From SHZI01 sp040080965 (GTDB lineage: Bacteria; Pseudomonadota; Gammaproteobacteria; Steroidobacterales; GCA-2729495): 64,000 nucleotides of DNA. Positions 59,752-64,000 of this stretch are shown in pieces. The position numbers and the translations under genes were made by a program. Positions within the stretch are counted from its first letter, which is position 1, and the number at the start of each line of letters is the position of its first letter. The notes beneath the pieces were generated by a model. It had not been told where the DNA came from, searched no databases, and saw nothing but the letters and a program-made list of their open reading frames with translations. The stretch is taken from assembly GCA_040080965.1 (NCBI GenBank), contig JBEBHH010000010.1, positions 34,790-98,789 of the forward strand. The letters run 5' to 3'.

Positions 59752-61995
59752 CTACTTGGTCTGGAAGACGAAGACCCCGTCCCAGTCGACGGCCGGCGGC
59801 TGGGCGTGGAAGTGGCGAATGCGGTCCGCGTAGAGGTCATAGAGCGGCAAGGGATTCCCGGCCTGGAGCCTGGCGAGTGCCGCGAGGGCAGGCTGCCACT
59901 GGCGGGTGCGGTAGAGGGCCAGCACGGCGGCAAACGCAGACACGTCGGCCCGCACCCCCGCCGGTACATCCCCCGCCGGCCCGAGGGGTTCGTAGATGGC
60001 GATCGGCTCGAGCTTGCCCTTCACGCGGACCAGGTCCAGTTCCCGGAACAGGTGGTCGGGCACCGACGCCGCGGTGGCGGCACTGACGATGACGTCCACG
60101 CCGTACTGCTTGGTGAGGCCCTCGAGCCGGGAACCCAGGTTCACGGTGTCGCCGAGCACGGTGTAGGCCATGCGGAACTTCGAGCCCATGTTGCCCACGT
60201 TCATGTCGCCACTGGAGATGCCCACGCCGATGTTCAGCTCGGGCCAGCCCCGCGCCCTGAACTCCGGATGCAGCGCCCGCATCCTCCGCACCATCGCCAG
60301 GGCCGCCTCCACGGCGTGGCGCGCATGATCCGCGTCCGACAGCGGGGCGCCCCAGAACGCCATCACGGCATCGCCCATGTACTTGTCGATGGTGCCCCGG
60401 TGCTCCTGGATGACCGCCGTGATGGGCGTCAGGAACTCGTTCATGAGCTGCGTCAGATCCCGGGCGCTCAAGCCTTCCGAGATCGTCGTGAAGCCGCGCA
60501 CGTCGGAGAACAGCACCGACATCTGGCGGGTCTCGCCCTCCAGGGACACCTCGGCCTCGCTGGCGTCCAGGTCGCTGACGACTTCGGGCGGCACGTACTG
60601 GCTGAACAGACGGGACAGGCGGCGCTTGCGCCGGGTTTCGGCGAAGTAGCCGTAGGTGAGCTGCAGCAGCGCGGCGACGGCCACGTACAGTGCGAGGCCG
60701 CCGACGGGAATGACGATGCCCGCGCGGATCCAGGCGACGAAGCCGGCGCCGATGGCCAGTCCGCCAAGGGCCACGGCCAGCCCGAGCCCCGCGGGCGGCG
60801 ACAACCCGGGCACGACGAGCGCCGTCAGCAGCGCCAGGACAACGAGACCCGCGATCTCGACCAGGGCCGCGTTGTCCGGCCGGTAGGGAAAGGAACCGTC
60901 GAGGAGCCCGGCCACCACGTTGGCGTGGGTCTCCACGCCGATGTACTCCTGGCCCACCGGCGTCGGCCGGATGTCCAGCAGACCTGGCGCACTGGTACCG
61001 ACGAGAACGATGGCGCCCTCCAGCGTACCCGCCGGCGCCGCGCCATCGAGCACGTCGGCCGCGGACACGTAGGGGAAGCTGCCGACGGGACCGCGGAACG
61101 GAATCAGCACGGCGCCATTCCGGTCCACAGGCGCGCGGCCAGTCCCGAGTTCCACGTGCGTGAGCACATCGGGCCTTGCGGCGTCGAAGACGAAGCGGAC
61201 AGGGGCCTGCGGCTGGGCAAGCCGGGCGACGGCAAGGGCAAGTGACGGGTAAAGCCGGCCCTGGTAGTTCTGGAACAGCGGCCCGCGTCGGACGATGCCG
61301 TCGGTGTCGACCAGCGCGGTGTCGAAGAACCCACCAGCCACCGCCGCCTCCTGCAGTTGTGGCAGGTTGCCGGTGAAGCCGGCCGGTCGAATCCAGTCCA
61401 CGGCCATGACCCGCGGATCGTCCACGGCGAAATGGAGCGGCAGTGAACCGAGCACGGCCGGTTCCTCCGGGCTGACCCGGCGCTTGAACACGAAGCCGAG
61501 CGCCACGTCCCGGGCGATGAAGGCCTCGGCGAGGGCCTTGTCGCCATCAAGCCGGCTCTCCGCCGCGGCCAGCTCCCGTACCACTTCCGGATCGGCAGCC
61601 AACGGCGACTGGCGCAACTCCTCGAAGACCTCCGAGACATCGGCACCGCCAGGCTCGGGAAACACCACGTCGAAGCCCACGACGCGCGCGCCGTAGTCGT
61701 CGAACAGCCGGTTGACCAGCGTCGCCACCTGGCCCCGGGGCCAGGGCCACTGCCCTACCCGCCCGAGGCTGGACTCGTCGATGTCGACGATGACGATGCG
61801 CGGGTCGACCGCGCGCGTCAGGGTTGCCCGGACGCGCCCGTCATACAGGTAGTTCTCGATGCGGGTCAGCAGTTCGAGGGGGCGTGTGCCAAGTGCGTGG
61901 GGTATGAAGACCGCCAGCGGCAACGCGCTGAGGAGCAGGCGGACCAGCAGCCTTGCCCACTTCGCGCCTCCGGATTTTCTGGCTGCTGCCGGCAT
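59752..61995 (-). CDS. CHASE2-domain adenylate/guanylate cyclase
   Basis: 747 residues. A first transmembrane helix (about 15-35), a periplasmic CHASE2 domain (RIVIVDIDESSLGRVGQWPWPR to GTSAPGLLDIRPTPVGQEYIGVE), three further helices (about 352-430), and a class III cyclase domain (about 475-650). The catalytic parts are in place: metal-binding Asp in VLFSDVRGF (near 494), DKYMGDAVMAF (near 537) with the adenine-type Lys, and VLGDTVNLGSRLE. It should make cAMP on a periplasmic cue. First gene of the nine-gene operon. TGTAAT ends 7 bases before ATG 61995, so a leaderless transcript is likely. Confidence 0.93.
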   Translation of the reverse strand: MPAAARKSGGAKWARLLVRLLLSALPLAVFIPHALGTRPLELLTRIENYLYDGRVRATLTRAVDPRIVIVDIDESSLGRVGQWPWPRGQVATLVNRLFDDYGARVVGFDVVFPEPGGADVSEVFEELRQSPLAADPEVVRELAAAESRLDGDKALAEAFIARDVALGFVFKRRVSPEEPAVLGSLPLHFAVDDPRVMAVDWIRPAGFTGNLPQLQEAAVAGGFFDTALVDTDGIVRRGPLFQNYQGRLYPSLALAVARLAQPQAPVRFVFDAARPDVLTHVELGTGRAPVDRNGAVLIPFRGPVGSFPYVSAADVLDGAAPAGTLEGAIVLVGTSAPGLLDIRPTPVGQEYIGVETHANVVAGLLDGSFPYRPDNAALVEIAGLVVLALLTALVVPGLSPPAGLGLAVALGGLAIGAGFVAWIRAGIVIPVGGLALYVAVAALLQLTYGYFAETRRKRRLSRLFSQYVPPEVVSDLDASEAEVSLEGETRQMSVLFSDVRGFTTISEGLSARDLTQLMNEFLTPITAVIQEHRGTIDKYMGDAVMAFWGAPLSDADHARHAVEAALAMVRRMRALHPEFRARGWPELNIGVGISSGDMNVGNMGSKFRMAYTVLGDTVNLGSRLEGLTKQYGVDVIVSAATAASVPDHLFRELDLVRVKGKLEPIAIYEPLGPAGDVPAGVRADVSAFAAVLALYRTRQWQPALAALARLQAGNPLPLYDLYADRIRHFHAQPPAVDWDGVFVFQTK

Positions 61996-62002
61996 GGCGG
62001 GG

Positions 62003-62008
62003 ATTACA
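62003..62008 (-). promoter_or_regulatory. -10-like hexamer TGTAAT of the cyclase-cytochrome operon
   Basis: On the minus strand TGTAAT is followed by CCCCGCC and the ATG at 61995, a gap of 7 bases, almost the same context as gluQ. The divergent spacer to ppc is only 39 bases, so any operator must lie inside one of the two genes. Confidence 0.4.
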
Positions 62009-62022
62009 GCACACTGGTGGTT

Positions 62023-62028
62023 TACGAT
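62023..62028 (+). promoter_or_regulatory. -10-like hexamer TACGAT close to the ppc start
   Basis: TACGAT ends 6 bases before the ppc ATG at 62035, with no Shine-Dalgarno between. Confidence 0.3.
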
Positions 62029-62034
62029 GCCCGC

Positions 62035-64000
62035 ATGACCGCAGCCCGCTCTGCATCCGCCATCGCCAAGAACCGGCCGCTGGTGGAGGACATCCGCTTC
62101 CTGGGACGCCTGCTGGGCGAAGTGATCAGGGAGCAGGACGGGCCCGACGCCTACGCGGTGGTGGAGCGGATCCGTAAGCTCTCCGTGGACTACCGCCTGA
62201 AGGCGAATGCGCGGGCGGGGCATCGGCTGGATCGCCTCCTCCGGGACCTGAGCCTCGACCAGGCCGTGAGCGTGATCCGCGCCTTCAGCTACTTTTCCCA
62301 CCTGGCCAACATCGCCGAGGACAGGCACTACCTGCGTCGCCGTAACGTCCACGAGCGGGCAGGTCATCACCAGGACGGGTCGTTTCCCCGGACCCTCGAG
62401 CGTCTGCGGCGGTCCGGCGTCCGGCCCCCGGAGATCGCCAAGGTCCTCAAGCGGGCGCTGGTGTCACCGGTGCTGACGGCCCACCCCACCGAGGTCCAGC
62501 GCAAAAGCATCCTGGACGCAGAGCGGGCCGTGGCCGAGCTGCTGGAGGCCCGGGACAGCCCCCTCACGCCGGAGGCCCGCGCCGACAACGAAGGCCTGAT
62601 CCGCGCCCGCATCACCCAGTTGTGGCAGACCCGCATGCTGCGCACGACCACCCTGACGGTGGCGGACGAGATCGAGAATGCGCTCAGTTATTACCACAGC
62701 ACGTTCCTCCGGGAGATTCCCCGCCTGTACCGGGAACTCGAGCAGGAACTGCCCGGGCAGGACGTGGCCACCTTCCTCCGCATGGGCGGGTGGATCGGCG
62801 GTGACCGGGACGGCAATCCGAACGTCACCAGTGACTCGCTCCGGCGGGCCTTCACGAGCCAGGCCGGGGTCGCCATCAGCCACTACCTCCAGGAAGTCCA
62901 CGCTCTGGGCGCGGAACTGTCCATGTCCCTGCTGCTGGCGCCGGTGACGCCGGAACTCGCCGCCCTGGCGGCCCGGTCGCCGGACCGGAACCCGCACCGG
63001 GAGGACGAGCCCTACCGACGGGCACTCACGGGCATCTATGCCCGGCTGGCCGCCACGCTGGCGCGGCTCACCGGCACTTCCAGCGGGCGGGACGCAGTCG
63101 GCAAGGCCAGCCCCTACCCGGATGCGGAGGCCCTGGGCGCCGACCTGGCCGCGATCGAACGCTCGTTGCGGGCGCACCGCGCCGGTGCACTCATCGGGCC
63201 CCGGCTTGCACCGCTGCAGCGGGCAGTGCAGGTTTTCGGTTTTCACCTGGCCACCATTGACCTGCGCCAGAACTCTGACCAGCACGAAACTGTGGTCGCG
63301 GAGCTGCTCAGGGTCGCCCGGGTAACGCCTGACTATCGGTCCCTCGACGAGGCCGCCCGGCGTGACGTGCTGGTGAAGGTCCTGAACGACGTGCGGCCCC
63401 TGCGGGTGCCCGGCGGTCGCTACACCGCCCGCACGCGGGGCGAGCTGGCCATCTTCGAGCTGGCACGGGATTCCCTGGCGCGGTTCGGGCGGCAGGCGAT
63501 CCGGCACAGCATCGTGTCCCACACCGAAGACGTCAGCGACCTGCTGGAGGTGCTGCTCCTGCAGAAGGAGACAGGGCTGATGCGGGGGACCCTCCGTCGC
63601 GACGCGGTGGCCGACCTGATCGTGGTGCCGCTGTTCGAGACCATCGGCGACCTGCGCCGGGCGCCGGAAATCATGCGGACGCTCTACAGGATCCCGGGGA
63701 TCCTGAACCTGGTCCGGGGCAGCGGCGGCGAGCAGGAGGTGATGCTCGGCTACAGCGACAGCAACAAGGACGGCGGCTTCTTCACCAGCAACTGGGAGCT
63801 GTACCGGGCGGAGGTGGCGCTCTGCGACTGGTTTGCCCCGCTGGCCAGGCGGCACGGCCTCACGCTGCGGCTGTTTCACGGCCGGGGCGGCACGGTAGGC
63901 CGGGGGGGCGGGCCCGCTTACCAGGCCATCCTGGCCCAGCCACCCGGCACCGTGAACGGGCAGCTGCGGCTCACGGAGCAGGGCGAGGTGATCAGTTCGA
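62035..64000 (+). CDS. ppc: Phosphoenolpyruvate carboxylase (N-terminal 655 codons, cut by window end)
   Basis: Carboxylates phosphoenolpyruvate to oxaloacetate, refilling the TCA cycle. The frame is open from ATG 62035 to the end of the window with no stop. Family signatures appear in order: VLTAHPTEVQRKS with the catalytic His, GGWIGGDRDGNPNVT, VMLGYSDSNKDGG, and the mobile-loop FHGRGGTVGRGGGP. The full enzyme is usually about 900 residues, so roughly 250 codons lie beyond the window. It is divergent from the cyclase operon across 39 bases. Confidence 0.97.
   Translation, partial: MTAARSASAIAKNRPLVEDIRFLGRLLGEVIREQDGPDAYAVVERIRKLSVDYRLKANARAGHRLDRLLRDLSLDQAVSVIRAFSYFSHLANIAEDRHYLRRRNVHERAGHHQDGSFPRTLERLRRSGVRPPEIAKVLKRALVSPVLTAHPTEVQRKSILDAERAVAELLEARDSPLTPEARADNEGLIRARITQLWQTRMLRTTTLTVADEIENALSYYHSTFLREIPRLYRELEQELPGQDVATFLRMGGWIGGDRDGNPNVTSDSLRRAFTSQAGVAISHYLQEVHALGAELSMSLLLAPVTPELAALAARSPDRNPHREDEPYRRALTGIYARLAATLARLTGTSSGRDAVGKASPYPDAEALGADLAAIERSLRAHRAGALIGPRLAPLQRAVQVFGFHLATIDLRQNSDQHETVVAELLRVARVTPDYRSLDEAARRDVLVKVLNDVRPLRVPGGRYTARTRGELAIFELARDSLARFGRQAIRHSIVSHTEDVSDLLEVLLLQKETGLMRGTLRRDAVADLIVVPLFETIGDLRRAPEIMRTLYRIPGILNLVRGSGGEQEVMLGYSDSNKDGGFFTSNWELYRAEVALCDWFAPLARRHGLTLRLFHGRGGTVGRGGGPAYQAILAQPPGTVNGQLRLTEQGEVISS

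Noticed and set aside
57904..61245. Open frame of 1113 codons on the plus strand
   Set aside because: It lies opposite the FecR, TPR/barrel and cyclase genes, is rich in Arg, His, Gly and Ala, and shows no domain. It is a by-product of GC-rich codon usage.

Overview
The window is dense, GC-rich bacterial chromosome (about two thirds G+C by eye). Genes abut or overlap by 1-20 bases, no stretch over 300 bases lacks a gene, and I saw no tRNA, rRNA, CRISPR array, insertion sequence or prophage. The markers (NudJ next to MnmA, E. coli-type TatD, fused aspartokinase-homoserine dehydrogenase, GluQ, DarP, yqjD-yqjE-yqjK-like trio, a GlyGly-CTERM-like tail) point to a gammaproteobacterium. The many UbiD, CaiB, PQQ and multiheme cytochrome genes suggest a metabolically versatile environmental lineage. 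The species cannot be named from this sequence.

Layout. 1-6.1 kb: housekeeping (end of an unknown gene, nudJ, mnmA, acnA, tatD, NERD protein). 6.1-9.9 kb: thrA-thrC on the minus strand, with no thrB between them. 10-12.5 kb: a plus-strand trio of HNH protein, P-loop NTPase and methyltransferase. 12.7-18.7 kb: a CoA-transferase and a UbiD decarboxylase facing a fusion of an archaeal-type CTP-dependent riboflavin kinase with a HAD phosphatase, then an epimerase-like protein and an MFS transporter. 18.7-26.7 kb: yqjDEK-like membrane genes, a secreted subtilase, an ABC exporter, gluQ and small enzymes. 26.7-33.0 kb: a minus-strand operon with a SnoaL/KSI-like protein, a Tat-exported UbiD, an NmrA-like protein, an unknown internally duplicated protein, a methyltransferase and a pentaheme cytochrome. 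33.1-40.05 kb: two DUF4038-type glycoside hydrolases flanking a cytochrome-PQQ dehydrogenase. One hydrolase is a lipoprotein with nine tandem Ig-like repeats. 40.1-44.2 kb: SET-domain protein, ABC-2 transporter, darP, AmpG-like transporter. 44.2-62.0 kb: one nine-gene minus-strand operon. 62.0-64.0 kb: ppc, cut by the window end.

The most striking content is the 44.2-62.0 kb operon. It starts with a CHASE2 adenylate cyclase, a Slam-like TPR/beta-barrel protein and a FecR-domain protein. It then encodes a soluble flavoprotein carrying two cyclic-nucleotide-binding domains and four ferredoxin-type cysteine clusters, a membrane protein whose two histidine pairs (14 residues apart in each of two helices) fit a diheme cytochrome b, an FHA-transmembrane-decaheme protein, a lipoprotein with GlcG-like domains, an outer-membrane beta-barrel, and a second decaheme protein fused to an LVIVD propeller. 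Read in order, these parts could carry electrons from NAD(P)H across both membranes under cAMP control. This is inferred from domains and gene order, not shown.

A second theme is prenylated-FMN chemistry: two UbiD decarboxylases, one with a twin-arginine signal, and a riboflavin kinase-phosphatase fusion beside the first. A third is a repeated promoter arrangement, a -10-like hexamer only 6-9 bases before the start codon of about ten genes, which suggests frequent leaderless mRNAs.
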